Assembly: GCA_964470525.1 (NCBI GenBank)
Contig: CAYYDE010000003.1
Coordinates: 91,858 to 155,857 of the forward strand
Reading direction: 5' to 3'
Source: CAYYDE01 sp964470525
Lineage (GTDB): Bacteria; Patescibacteriota; Gracilibacteria; BD1-5; UBA6164
DNA: 64,000 bases
In this document: piece after piece, positions 44,723 through 55,146 of the stretch
Layout: the number at the start of each line of letters is the position of its first letter
Numbering within the stretch: position 1 is the stretch's first letter
Made by a program: the position numbers and the translations under genes
Notes under the pieces: model-generated
Seen by the model: the letters and a program-made list of their open reading frames with translations, nothing else
What the model was told of the DNA's origin: nothing
Databases searched by the model: none

Positions 44723-45094
44723 ATGAAGAAATATTTTTATACTATCATTGCTTTTTGGTTTTTGAGTATTTCATGAGTTTTTGCTGGTGGTCTTCAAGAA
44801 AGTATGAATCCAACAGGAGGAATCTCTGGACCAGATGGAGTTATTTCCCAACGAGGAAATGAACCAGACATTCTTATGAGACTCGCAGAATTTGTGAGAG
44901 ATTTCTTATTTAGTATTTTGTGGGTCGTTGTGGTAGGAGTATTTTTGTATTTCTGATTTAAGTTGATTTCTGCAAAAGGAAATCCTGAAGAACTGAAAAA
45001 AGTTATGGTTGGTTTTATATATGTAATTGTAGGATTGGCAATTATACCACTTTCTTTGGTATTAGTACGTTTGGTTTCTTCGATTAACTTTTAA
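44723..45094 (+). CDS. VirB2/TrbC-like small membrane protein, paralogue 3
   Basis: 123 residues. Signal FYTIIAFWFLSISGVFAGG, Gly/Pro-rich linker, amphipathic segment (DILMRLAEFVRDFLF), helix 1 (SILWVVVVGVFLYFGFKLI), loop SAKGNPEELKKV, helix 2 (MVGFIYVIVGLAIIPLSLVL). Nine bases after paralogue 2. Confidence 0.72.
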
Positions 45095-45111
45095 TTTTTG
45101 ATGTAAAAAAT

Positions 45112-45537
45112 ATGTTGAAAAAAATATTTCTTGTTTTTGTGCTTTTTTGTACACTTTGATGAATTTCTACGTTTGCAGAGGATGAAAAAAGCGATCCATA
45201 TAAAGATTGTGTTTATGATGAAAAAGTGGGAAATCTTTCTCAATTTTTAACAGATTGTAAATCAAAACAACTCGCAGGATCTGCTGATTATGATTTGGAA
45301 CAGGGTTTAAAAACACAAGTAAATACATGGATTAGAAATGTTTCACTTATATTGTGATTTATTGCTGTTGGGATGTTGGTATATGCTGGGTTATTATTTC
45401 AATTTTCAGCAGGAGAAGATGAAAAAATCAATAAAGCAAAAAATATTATTAAAATGACTCTTTTGTGATTTTTACTTCTTATTTCAGCTGGTTCGGTTGT
45501 ATATGTGGTGATCAATGTAATTTATGGTCTTGCTTAA
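45112..45537 (+). CDS. VirB2/TrbC-like small membrane protein, paralogue 4
   Basis: 141 residues. Signal KKIFLVFVLFCTLGGISTFA, a Cys-pair ectodomain (KDCVYDEK ... TDCKSK), helix 1 (VSLILGFIAVGMLVYAGLLF), loop SAGEDEKINKAKN, helix 2 (IIKMTLLGFLLLISAGSVVY). 17 bases after paralogue 3 and 23 bases before the protease. Confidence 0.75.
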
Positions 45538-45560
45538 TAGATATATGTTAAAAAAAAGAA

Positions 45561-46427
45561 ATGTGGTATAGATTTTTAGTAAGTTTTGTAGTGTTTAGTT
45601 TTGGTATTTTTATTTGATGACTTTTGCTTCAACATCAAAATACACAAGAAGTAATATACGAACCATATGATAGTTTCACAGATATTTCATATTTTGAATT
45701 TTCTTCTCCATCAGAAGTAGAAAAACAGACTAAACAGAAATATCAAGAATTTTTAGAAAATAATATCGTCAAAGAAAAAGAATTATTCTCACAAAATAAA
45801 TCAACGGTATCTTTTTTTCCAGAATCTTTGGTAGATCATCCTGCTCTTGTTGGAAAAATACAAGCAATTCAAACAATACTTTCTTCTTCTGTTTTTGAAA
45901 ATCATCATGTACAAGTAGCAGTTGAATTATATAAAGATACGTATAAAGTGAGAGGAACTTTTCAAAATAGAACAATAAAAATGTTTAGTGTTCTTGATTT
46001 AAGTGATGAGGAATTTATTGCTGTATTTATTCATGAACTTTGACACTATTTTGATGTGCATTATTTTGAAAAGAAAGTTTTATTTGATTTGAGTGATCGT
46101 TTTTATGATCTTTCTTGGCAAGCAACTCGAGTAATGAAAGCAGGACTTGGAAGAAATGATTTTGTGTCTTGATATGCTATGACAAATAAATATGAAGATT
46201 TCGCAGAGAGTTTTATTTATTATATGGTGTTTAATGAAGATTTTGCACGTAAATCAGAAAAATCTGAAATTCTTCAGAAAAAATATGATTTTTTTCAAAA
46301 ATATTTATTTCCCAAAAATCATTTTATAGCGACTTCTTTTTCTCAAGAGGAAAGCAAGGAGTATTATTGGGATATTACAAAAAAAATATTTTCTTGAGAG
46401 AATCTATTGAATTATTTTCAAAAATAG
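45561..46427 (+). CDS. Membrane-anchored HExxH zinc metalloprotease-like protein
   Basis: 288 residues. N-terminal anchor FLVSFVVFSFGIFIGGLLL, a linker with coiled propensity, then FIHELGHYFDVHYF: His158, Glu159, His162, with the Gly of the motif coded by UGA. A downstream NKYEDFAESFIYY supplies a candidate third ligand (Glu212 or Glu216), as in gluzincins. It would act outside the membrane, perhaps on the products of the four upstream VirB2-like genes, with which it appears cotranscribed. Substrate is inference. Confidence 0.78.
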
Positions 46428-46683
46428 ATATAATGCTCTTGAAATGAAATTTTTCTACTCAATATCATAAATATTTTGAGGAAAAAATACAAAAAAGAAT
46501 AATCTCTTTCATCATTTGTTTAGATTTCTCTTCTTTTTTGTATTTTCCTGTTTTAACATATTCTAGAACTTCTAAAGTTATTGAACTCTTTTTATGAGTA
46601 TGTAACTCAATAAGTTTTTGATTTTCAAATAATAACAGATATATTTTGTTGTTTTTAGGTCAGCGTTGATACGATTGTATCAA
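46375..46683 (-). CDS. Possible small basic protein or gene remnant
   Basis: A frame open for about 120 codons on the minus strand without an ATG at its head; TTG 46683 would give 102 residues (IQSYQRGPKNNKIYLLLFEN ...). Lys-rich with VLEYVKTGKYKKEEKSKQ. The 3' end overlaps the protease gene by 53 bases, convergently. The palindrome TTGATACGATTGTATCAA (46667-46684) covers its putative start. May be a 5'-decayed gene. It is the only content seen in 46428-46759. Confidence 0.3.
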
Positions 46684-46759
46684 TAATTTTAAGGTTTTAG
46701 AAATTGGGCAATAACAGTGTTCATGAAGATTTCATTGTATTATTAATTAACTTTTTTAT

Positions 46760-48781
46760 ATGACAAAAGACTTTTTAGATGAGCTTGATAATGAGCTTGC
46801 GGGAGCTGTTCCTGTGTCAAAACAAGAACCTTCTCAGGAAATAAATATACAAGACAAAAAAGAAAAAATTTCTGGATCAAAACATCCACAAAAAAGAGAT
46901 GATGGTGTATCAAGACAACATAAAAAATCACCAAGACAATTTCAACAAAGACAACCAAGATCATCAGTTGATGAAGAATCAACGACAGGAGAAGATGATG
47001 GAGGAAAACCATATAATGATGATAACTATAATTTCCAAAAAAATATTTTGGCAAATTTTCCACAAACAAAATTTTATATGCCAACTCTCAGAGATGGATA
47101 CACGAGATTTATTCCGATTGGTGGAAATAATGAAACAGGTTCAAAAAATATGAATATGGTTCAATATGGAGATGAAATTCTTCTGATAGATTCAGGAATT
47201 CAATTTGCTGAACCAGATATGCTTGGAGCTTCTTGTTCTATACCAGATGTTTCATCACTGATTCGTTATAAAGATCAAATTAAAGGACTTATTATCACTC
47301 ATGCTCACCTTGATCATATTGGAGCATTAAAACATATTCTTCCAGCACTTGGAATGCCAACATTGTACGGGACAAAACTTACAATGGGAATTATTAAAAA
47401 ATCACTCGAAGAACATAATCTCACTTCAACGACAACATTTGTTGAAGTAGATAGTGAATCAACAACTCCAGTACAAATTGGGAAAAATTTTAAAGTAGAA
47501 TTTTTTAGAGTGAATCATTCAGTTCCAGATTGTGCTTGAGTAGTAGTAGAAACTCCTTCAGGATTTCGTTTGGTTCATACATGAGATTTTAAAATTGATT
47601 TCACACCAGCACTTGATAAACCAGCAGATTTAGCAAGAATTTGAGAAATTGGAAGAAAAGGAGTAAATCTTTTACTTTCAGATTCAACAGGATCAATTAG
47701 AAAATGATTTTCTACTTCAGAAAAAGTAATAGGAGAAAATTTAGAAAAAATTATTGCTGGAACGCAAGGAAGACTGATTATTACAATATTTTCTTCTTGG
47801 ATTTCAAGAGTACAACAAATTATTAATGCTGCTGAAAAAAATGGAAAAGTCGTGTTTTTAAGTGGAAGAAGTATGGTTGAAAATATTGCTATATCAAAAG
47901 AACTTTGATATATTAAATCAAAACCAAATACTGTAAAAAAACTTTCACCTAAAACAACACAAGGAATTCCTGCATCTCAACAAGTGATTATCACGACTTG
48001 AAGTCAAGGAGAGGAATTTTCAGCTCTTACTCGTATGGCTGAGGGAAAACATCCATGACTTGAAATTGTAAAATGAGATACGATTGTGTTTTCTTCATCA
48101 GTGGTTCCTTGAAATGAAAGAACAGTTGTAGGAGTGATTAATAAATTGATTCGTCTTGGAGCAACAGTGATTACAAAAGATGACAGAGAAATTCATACTT
48201 GAGGACACGCATACCAAGAAGAGCAAAAAATTATGTTGAATTTAACAGCACCACAATATTTTATGCCAGTGTATGGAGATTTATATTTTAGAAATATTCA
48301 TAAACAAACGGCAATGAGTATTGGTATGAAAGAAGACAATATTTTGCTTACAGATAACGGAAATATCACTGATTTTGCACCAAATGGAACGGTATTTAAA
48401 TCAAAAATTAAAATGCCAATTCAAGATATTATTATTGATGGTCACGGAATTGGGACAACAACGAGTCACGTTATTAAAGCTAGAGAAAAAATGATGGATT
48501 CAGGGGTTTTAGTAGTCGTATTTAAAGTTGATGTAAAAACAAAAGCTGTTATTTGACATCTTAAACTTGAAAGTAGAGGACTCGTGTATCTTGATGAAGT
48601 AAGAATGGTTCATAAAATTTTGATTAAAAAAGCAAAATCAATTTATGAAAATACGGTAAAAGACGTACCAGAAATTGAAGAAAAAGATTTAGTAAAAATT
48701 ATTAGAACTGATTTAGAATCATTTTTGGCTCATAAAATTGATAGAAATCCAATGGTAATTCCAATTATTGTTGAAGTGTAA
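46760..48781 (+). CDS. rnj: Ribonuclease J
   Basis: 673 residues. Metallo-beta-lactamase/beta-CASP RNase with 5'-3' exo- and endonuclease activity. Residues 1-110 form a charged low-complexity extension (Gln/Arg/Asp) not in the core family. The core has GGNNETGSKNMN, the Zn motif THAHLDHIGALKH near 181, HTGDFKID, SDSTGS, FSSWISRVQQII (beta-CASP) and HVSGHA-type HTGGHAYQEE. The C-terminal domain ends IPIIVEV. RNase J with YvcK and KhpB gives a Gram-positive-like RNA and wall toolkit. Confidence 0.96.
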
Positions 48782-48783
48782 AA

Positions 48784-48825
48784 AATAAAAAAATCTCAAC
48801 TTTCAAAAGTTGAGATTTTTTTATT
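48784..48825. terminator. Bidirectional terminator between rnj and leuS
   Basis: AAAAAAATCTCAACTTT / AAGTTGAGATTTTTTT around CAA. Confidence 0.9.
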
Positions 48826-48864
48826 TAAAAATTTTTAGAATAATAGGCCAAAAGATAAAAATGT

Positions 48865-51800
48865 TTATCTCACCACAATATTTACAATTTTTCCTGGAAC
48901 ATAGATTTCTTTTACAATTTCCTTTCCATCAATCCATTTCATAACATCAGGATGTTGTTTTGCTTTTGTGAGGACTGAGTCTTGAGATTCATCTTTTTGT
49001 ATTTCAATAGTTCCTCTGAGTTTTCCAAGTATTTGTACTCAAATAGTAAGAGTTGTATCAATCGTCATTGATTCTTCAAAAATTGGCCAAGGTGCGAAGA
49101 AAATACTTTCATTTTTTCCAAGATTTTCCCAAAATTCTTCTGCTAAATGAGGGGCAAAAGGATGAAGAAGTCTTGCAAAAATTTCTCTCCATTCCTGTTG
49201 AAGTGTTTGATCTTTTGGGAGTCAATTATTTACCAAAATCATCAGAGATGCAATAGCTGTATTGAATTTATAATTTTCAATATCTTCTCCAACTTTTTTA
49301 ATTGTTTTATGAACGAGTTTCATAGTTGTATCATCATTTTCATTTGATACTTTTGCATCAGAATGAAATAATTTTTCTGCTTTTTCTAAAAATCTCACCA
49401 CTCAAATAATATTTTTTGTATCCCAAGGAGCTGAATCTTTAAAATCAGACATGTACATTTCATAGAGTCTCAGAGCATCTGCACCGTATTCTTTGACAAT
49501 ATCATCAGGATTTACCACATTTTTGAGAGATTTACTCATTTTTGCAACAATTTGTGAGAGTTCATCTCATGTGTTTTTATCGTAAAATTTTCCATCTTTT
49601 TCCTCTACTTCATCGTTTGGTATTAAAGCTCCAATTGCATTTTGGTATGCATAAGCGAGAATAAGTCCTTGATTTCTGAGTTTAGTAAAAGGTTCTTTGG
49701 TTGAAACCACTCAAATATCATAGAGAAATTTATGCCAAAACCTTGCGTAGAGCAAATGAAGAACAGCGTGTTCTGCTCAACCAACATATGAATCAACTCC
49801 TCCCCAATATGTTTCAACGTCTTTATTTACGAGTTCGTCAGGGTTCTGAGCATCCATAAATCTGAGATAATACCAGCAAGAACCACCCCATTGAGGCATC
49901 GTGTTGGTTTCTCTTTTTCATTTTAAATTTGAAGCAATTTCTACATTGACAAAACTTTCCACATTAGCAAGAGGAGAGTTTCCATCTGGAGATGGTTCGT
50001 ATTTTTCTACTTCTGGAAGTTCAAGAGGAAGTTTGTAATCTACTATTATTTTACTATAAAGACCATCATATATTTTTGAAAATTCTTTTTCTCCAATCAT
50101 GAGGATTGTTCCATCTTTTACCCAAGCTTCATTTGATGGAGAAGTTGGAAGTTTTTCAACATCTTCTTTTTTAAGATGAATCAAAGGAATTGGTTCTCCC
50201 CAATATCTTTGACGAGAAAAAAGCCAATCTCTGAGTTTGTAGTTTACTTTTTTTGTTCCAAATCAATTTTGCTGAGCAAAAACAGAGAGTTGTTCACGAG
50301 CTTCTTGTGATGAAAGTCCTGAAAATTCTCAAGAATTTACGAGAATTCCATCTGTAGGATAATATACGTTTCCAGTTGTGAAAATTTCCCAAGCTAATTT
50401 ATGGTTTGGCCAAGATAATAGTTGAGTGACTTCTTCTTTTGAAAACCAACCCATTTTATGATGGCCTTCATTAATTTCAGATGGAATTTGATTCTCACTT
50501 TTTAATTTTACATGAAAAAATCTTCCAATACAATCTTGATTTTTTTGCTTTGTATGTCTAAAACCCAAACTTGAAATATATGTTCAATGAATAGGACTTA
50601 CAATTTCAAAATCTGTGTATCCAGTTTCTTCAATAATTTCTTTTTCTAAGGCTTCAAGTTCAGTTTCTCATGTTTCTATTCATCCACCAATAAAATGATA
50701 ATTTAAAGGATTTTCTTCATATAAAAGTAAAAATTCACCATTATCATTTTCAAGAATTACATCAATTACTTTTCTATAGAGTGTTTCTGTATCTGCTTTT
50801 GCAGCATTGATTCATGTATAGAGTTGTCTTGGAGCAATACTTTGTTTTACTTCCAAACCATATTTTTTTGCAAATTCGAAATCTCTCTCATCATGTGCTG
50901 GAACTGCCATAACAGCTCCTGTTCCATAATTTCCTAAAACATAATCCCCAATCCAAAGAGGAACTTTTTCATTGTTAAAAGGATTTACGACATAGCTTCC
51001 CGTAAAAACTCACGTTTTTTCTTTGGTTCCGGTTCTATCTAAATCAGATTTATTTTTAGCTGTTTCAATATATTTTTCACATTCAGATTTTTGTTCAGCA
51101 CTGATAAAATCTTGTATTTTTTCATGATCTGGAGCGATTACTGCGTACGTCATTCAAAATACTGTATCAATACGAGTGGTGTAAATGCGAATAGATTTTG
51201 AAAGATCATCAGATTTTTTGAGTTCAAGTTCACACCCTTCACTTCTTCCAATCCATTTTTTTTGCATATCTTTGATCCCTTCTGGCCAGTCAACATCATC
51301 AATATCTTTTTCAAGTCTATCAGCATATTTTGTAATTGCTAACACCCATTGTCTGAGTTTTTTCTTGACTACTGGTTTTTCACATCTCTCGTGTGTTCCA
51401 TTATTCAAAACTTCTTCATTGGCTACACCAGTTTTACAAAATGGACAAAAATTTATTGGGAGATCTTGTTCATAAGCAAGTCCTGCTTCAAACATTTTCG
51501 CAAAAATCCATTGTGTCCATTTGAAATATTTTGGATCAGTGGTATCAATTTCTCTCTCCCAATCGTATGAAAATCAGAGTGATTTGATTTGAGATTTAAA
51601 AGTAGCAATATTTTGAGCTGTTGTGATGCGTGGATGTGTTCCAGTTTTGATAGCATAGTTTTCTGCTGGTAATCAAAAAGCATCCCAACCCATTGGATGA
51701 AGAACATTAAATCCTTTTGCTTTTTTATAACGAGCAACAATATCATTTGCAGTATATCATTCTGGATGTCATACATGAAGTCCAGCTCATGATGGATAGG

Positions 51801-51939
51801 GAAACATATCAAGAGCATAAAATTTTGGTTTCGCTTGCCCTTTCGTAAGTTCATCTGGAGAAGGGTTTTTTGTCTGAAATGTTTTGTTTTCTTCCCAAAA
51901 TTTTTGCCATTTTTTTTCTATTGCTTGGTGGTTGTACAT
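48865..51939 (-). CDS. leuS: Leucyl-tRNA synthetase with a NUDIX domain inserted in the editing domain
   Basis: 1024 residues; E. coli LeuRS has about 860. Class I core: [20 protein letters not shown] (HIGH motif) near 50, RQRYWGEPIP in the middle, KMSKS in AKMSKSLKNV near 798. The CP1 editing domain includes GTGAVMAVPAHDERDFEFAK. Directly after KKYGLEVKQSIAPRQL the chain enters a complete NUDIX domain (about 387-525) with box GGIETGETELEALEKEIIEE followed by TGY (GX5EX7KEUXEEXGU), then resumes CP1 at YYPTDGILVNSGEFSGLS. The frame is continuous with no stop. UGA codes glycines in both parts. It charges tRNA-Leu; the NUDIX function is unknown. Confidence 0.95.
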
Positions 51940-51988
51940 ACGACTTTTCTAAAAAATTAAATAATTGAGTCCTATTATATAGAAATGT

Positions 51989-52025
51989 AAAAAAAAACCA
52001 ACTTTTTTAAAAGTTGGTTTTTTTT
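51989..52025 (-). terminator. Terminator of the fifth VirB2-like gene
   Basis: AAAAAACCAACTTTT / AAAAGTTGGTTTTTT, ten bases after the stop at 52036 and upstream of leuS. Confidence 0.85.
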
Positions 52026-52035
52026 GTTTGAAAAA

Positions 52036-52413
52036 TTAACTTGCAAGAACTGAAAGTACAAATTTTACGATAGTACCTGAAATCCAGATTACAAATAACC
52101 CAATAGCACCTTGAATCAAAATAGTTTTTCCTTTTGAAACTTTATCATCATCTCCACCAGCAGTTAAAATTTGAAAACCTCCCCATAAAGCATATAATAC
52201 TGCAATAAGGTATAAAAATGTCATAAGGTAATTTACATAATTTTGAATTGTTTGTGGAAGCGTTTCATTTTCTAATGCTCCTGCAGTAGTACTTGCTTTG
52301 TCTACACCAAATGTGTTTGTTGGACTTCCTCCTGCAAATGTGTTTGCTGTATTAAGTGCAAGAAGACCAGCTCCAGCTGAAGCGTATAAAGATTTTTTGA
52401 GTAAATTATTCAT
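52036..52413 (-). CDS. VirB2/TrbC-like small membrane protein, stand-alone
   Basis: 125 residues. Signal SLYASAGAGLLALNTANTFA, short linker, helix 1 (YLMTFLYLIAVLYALWGGFQ), loop TAGGDDDKVSKGKT, helix 2 (LIQGAIGLFVIWISGTIV). Same plan as the four tandem paralogues 7 kb away, and closest to the classic VirB2/TrbC loop GGxDDxKxxKGK. It has no UGA codon although about 16 glycines occur, which may reflect high expression. Monocistronic with strong promoter and terminator, so possibly the major pilin. Confidence 0.78.
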   Translation of the reverse strand: MNNLLKKSLYASAGAGLLALNTANTFAGGSPTNTFGVDKASTTAGALENETLPQTIQNYVNYLMTFLYLIAVLYALWGGFQILTAGGDDDKVSKGKTILIQGAIGLFVIWISGTIVKFVLSVLAS

Positions 52414-52444
52414 AATTCTAACAATAAATAAATAAAACATACGC

Positions 52445-52473
52445 ATTATAACTCTTTTTGTCTTAAAAATCAA
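52445..52473 (-). promoter_or_regulatory. Promoter of the stand-alone VirB2-like gene
   Basis: Minus strand TTGATT (52473-52468), 17-base spacer, TATAAT (52450-52445). Confidence 0.65.
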
Positions 52474-52554
52474 ATTTTTTGTATAAAATTACAAAATTTG
52501 ACTTCTCAAAAATATTTTTTATATTACAATATATTATATTATAAGCCAAAAAAA

Positions 52555-53103
52555 ATGGATCTTCATCAATTTTTATATGATCTCAAACAACATGGAATAG
52601 CCAATGAAATTCCAAATATTTCAGAAGTAAATGCAAGATTTTTACGTGATTTAATAAAAATAAAAAAAGTAAAAAATATGCTGGAAATATGAACAGCAAA
52701 TGGATATTCTGCGATACAGTTCGCACTTGAGCTCAAAAATACTGCTTGAAAAATTACAACAATTGAATTTTCTACACTTTCTCACGAGCAAGCTTTAAAA
52801 AATTTTGAAATTGCTGGAGTACAAGATATTATTGATGCAAAACTCTGAAACGCTCTTGATATTCTTCCAACGTTGCAAGAAACATATGATTTTGTTTTTA
52901 TTGATGGAATGAAACGCAGAACCAAAGACTTTTTAGAACTTGTTTGGGATAAAGTTCCAAAAGAAGGAATAATTATTGTGGATGATGTGATAAAATTTCG
53001 AGAAAAAATGGTTGGTTTTTGGGAATATTTGGACGAAAAAAATATAACATACAATATTATTCCCATAGATATTGAAGATTGAATAGTTATGATTATTAAA
53101 TAA
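52555..53103 (+). CDS. SAM-dependent O-methyltransferase-like protein
   Basis: 182 residues, class I Rossmann fold of the family-3 O-methyltransferase type: motif I MLEIGTANGYSAIQFA, TIEFSTLS, then YDFVFIDGMKRR and GIIIVDDVIKF. Soluble, and short but complete. Two bases before thiI, so translationally coupled. Substrate unknown. Confidence 0.87.
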
Positions 53104-53105
53104 AT

Positions 53106-54593
53106 ATGAATACAAAAAAATATATTGTACGATTTTCTGGAGAAATTACGATTAAATCAGATCCAGTAAGAAAAAAAATTATTAAATTATTAAAAGAAAA
53201 TATTAAAAGAGTGTTATGATCTTTTGAATATGAATTTTCTATTACTTGAAATTGGGATTTTTTACAAATAGAAGTATATAATCTTAATGAAGAAAATATT
53301 TTTTTGCAAAGATTACAAAAAATTTTTGGAATTAAAACCATTTTATCTGTGACTGAATATGAATTTGCAACGAAAGAAGATATTTTGGAATATGTAAAAC
53401 AGCATTTTTTTGATAAATTAGTTGGGAAAAATTTTTTTGTTCGAGTAAAAAGAGTGGGAAAACATGATTTTTCTTCACCAGAGTTGGAAAGATATATTTG
53501 ATCAGCTATTTTGAAATCTGTTGAATGAACTCGTGTAAATTTAGAACAGGCTGATATTTTAGTACAATTGGAAGTAAAACATAAACATCTTTTTGTAATT
53601 CATTCAAAAACAATTGGATTATGATGATATCCAACAGGTTTTACTGGAAAAGTTTTGAGTATGATTTCTGGATGATTTGATTCTACTGTTTCAAGTTATA
53701 TGGCTATGAAAAGGGGATTAGAAGTGGATTTTTTATTTTTTGATCTTGGTTTTCCTCCTCAAACTTTATGAGTAAAACAGGTGAGTTATTTTTTGTGGAA
53801 AGAATATGAAAAATCATATTCAGCACGTTTTATTCGTGTAGATTTTTCCTTTTTAGTAGAACTTCTTTTAGAAAAAGCAACTCCAAGATTTCGTTCTGTG
53901 CTTTTGAAACGTTATATGCTCAAAACTACAAATTTTCTTAATACATATTTGAGTGAAAATTATTCTTTTTTTAAAAAACCATATCAAGCATTGGTAAAAT
54001 GAGACAGTCTTGGACAGGTTTCCAGTCAAACACTTGATAATCTTGTGCAAATTGATCCTGCAACAGATTTACTGGTTTTGCGTCCTTTAATTTGATTTGA
54101 TAAGGATGAAATTATCTGAGTGAGTCGTGAAATTGGAACCTTTGATTTTGCCCATAATATGCCAGAATATTGTGGAGTTGTCTCACAAAATCCTTCTACA
54201 CAAGCTACAAAAGAGCAAATTGAAGAAGAAGAAAAAAATCTTGATAGTATATTTTTTGATACTATTATTTCTAAAATAGAAATTTCCAAAGTTGCTGATC
54301 TTTTAGAAGATGTAAATATGAAAGATTATAATGGAGAAGTAGTAACGGAATTATGAGATGGAATTCTTATTGATATTCGAGAAAAAGAAAAAATTTTAAA
54401 ATTTCCTCTTGGAAATGTTTCTCATCATTTAGAAATTCCATTTTATCAAATCAATCATCGTTTTAAAGAACTTGATCAAACAAAACGATATTATCTCTAT
54501 TGTGAAAAAGGAACTCTTTCTAAACTTCATGCAATGTATTTACAAGAAATGGGATTTTCAAACGTTGCAGTTTTTCGATTTTGAGAAAAATAA
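53106..54593 (+). CDS. thiI: tRNA 4-thiouridine synthase ThiI with rhodanese domain
   Basis: 495 residues. N-terminal ferredoxin-like and THUMP domains (about 1-170; YIVRFSGEITIKS, whose conserved Arg is CGA). The PP-loop pyrophosphatase has SGGFDSTVSS near 188. The C-terminal rhodanese domain (about 400-495) carries the persulfide Cys in YYLYCEKGTLSK. The partner Cys in MPEYCGVVSQNP corresponds to E. coli Cys344. So it is the E. coli-type long form that thiolates U8 of tRNA; thiamine-pathway use is unlikely to be inferable here. Overall length normal. Confidence 0.95.
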
Positions 54594-54595
54594 AT

Positions 54596-54623
54596 TTGAC
54601 AAATAAGAAAAAAATATTATAAA
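54596..54623 (+). promoter_or_regulatory. Promoter of the small secreted ORF
   Basis: TTGACA (54596-54601), 16-base spacer, TATAAA (54618-54623). AGGAGG at 54640-54645 follows, eight bases before TTG 54654. Confidence 0.65.
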
Positions 54624-54653
54624 TGTTTTACTAAATTTCAGGAGGAATATAAA

Positions 54654-54923
54654 TTGAAAAGACAAATAGTATTTCTTTTTGTGAATTGTGTCGCAGCAAT
54701 GGGGATATATGGGTTTGTATTTGCTTCACTTCCTCAAGTTGAACCTCAGGTATTTGTAGCATTACCGGTTTCTCAGTTTGAGAAAATCGTGAATGTTACT
54801 ACATCTGAGCCAAAAGAAGAAATGGAGCCATTACAAAATCTCAAAGTTATTCCTTCGCCGGAAATAATAATACATCCGCAGCGTTTCCGTGATCTGCCAC
54901 ATAGTGGTCTGGAGTACGGTTAG
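54654..54923 (+). CDS. Small secreted protein, UGA-free, strong SD
   Basis: 89 residues from TTG 54654, fixed by a strong AGGAGG (54640-54645). Signal peptide KRQIVFLFVNCVAAMGIYGF ending near VFAS; the mature part is Pro/Glu/Val-rich (LPQVEPQVFVALPVSQFEKI) with no recognised domain. Few glycines, none UGA; stop TAG. Higher G+C and CG-containing codons (CCG, CGC, CGG-like) set it apart from its neighbours. Part of a two-gene island that looks acquired. Confidence 0.6.
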   Translation: MKRQIVFLFVNCVAAMGIYGFVFASLPQVEPQVFVALPVSQFEKIVNVTTSEPKEEMEPLQNLKVIPSPEIIIHPQRFRDLPHSGLEYG

Positions 54924-55047
54924 CTTTTCTGCCGTTTCTGGTATAAGTAGTACGGAAACGGTTTCCAGAATTCTGTTGTATGGTTCTGGAACACCATATG
55001 GGTAGTTGTGAAATCTTTGTTTAGATTTTCATTCTCCCCCACAACCA

Positions 55048-55072
55048 AGCATCTAGTAATAGATGCTTTTTC
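55048..55072 (+). terminator. Terminator between the two island ORFs
   Basis: AGCATCTA GTAA TAGATGCT TTTTC. Between 54924 and 55047 there is relatively GC-rich non-coding sequence with a CCGTTTC / GAAACGG inverted repeat. Confidence 0.85.
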
Positions 55073-55100
55073 TTGACAAAATTTAAAAAATGATTATACT
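55073..55100 (+). promoter_or_regulatory. Promoter of the second island ORF
   Basis: TTGACA (55073-55078), 16-base spacer, TATACT (55095-55100). A purine-rich GGGGAAG precedes ATG 55147. Confidence 0.75.
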
Positions 55101-55146
55101 CTTGCTGTTGTAAAATTCAACAATTGAAAAAAGGGGAAGATAAAAT

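Noticed and set aside
52036..52413. UGA-free VirB2-like gene as foreign
   Set aside because: It shares architecture with the UGA-containing tandem paralogues, is AT-rich and lacks a strong SD, so absence of UGA here is more likely codon preference.
54924..55047. GC-richer stretch after the small secreted ORF as an RNA gene
   Set aside because: The inverted repeats are short and overlapping, and it does not fold into a tRNA or known ncRNA. Left as non-coding island sequence.
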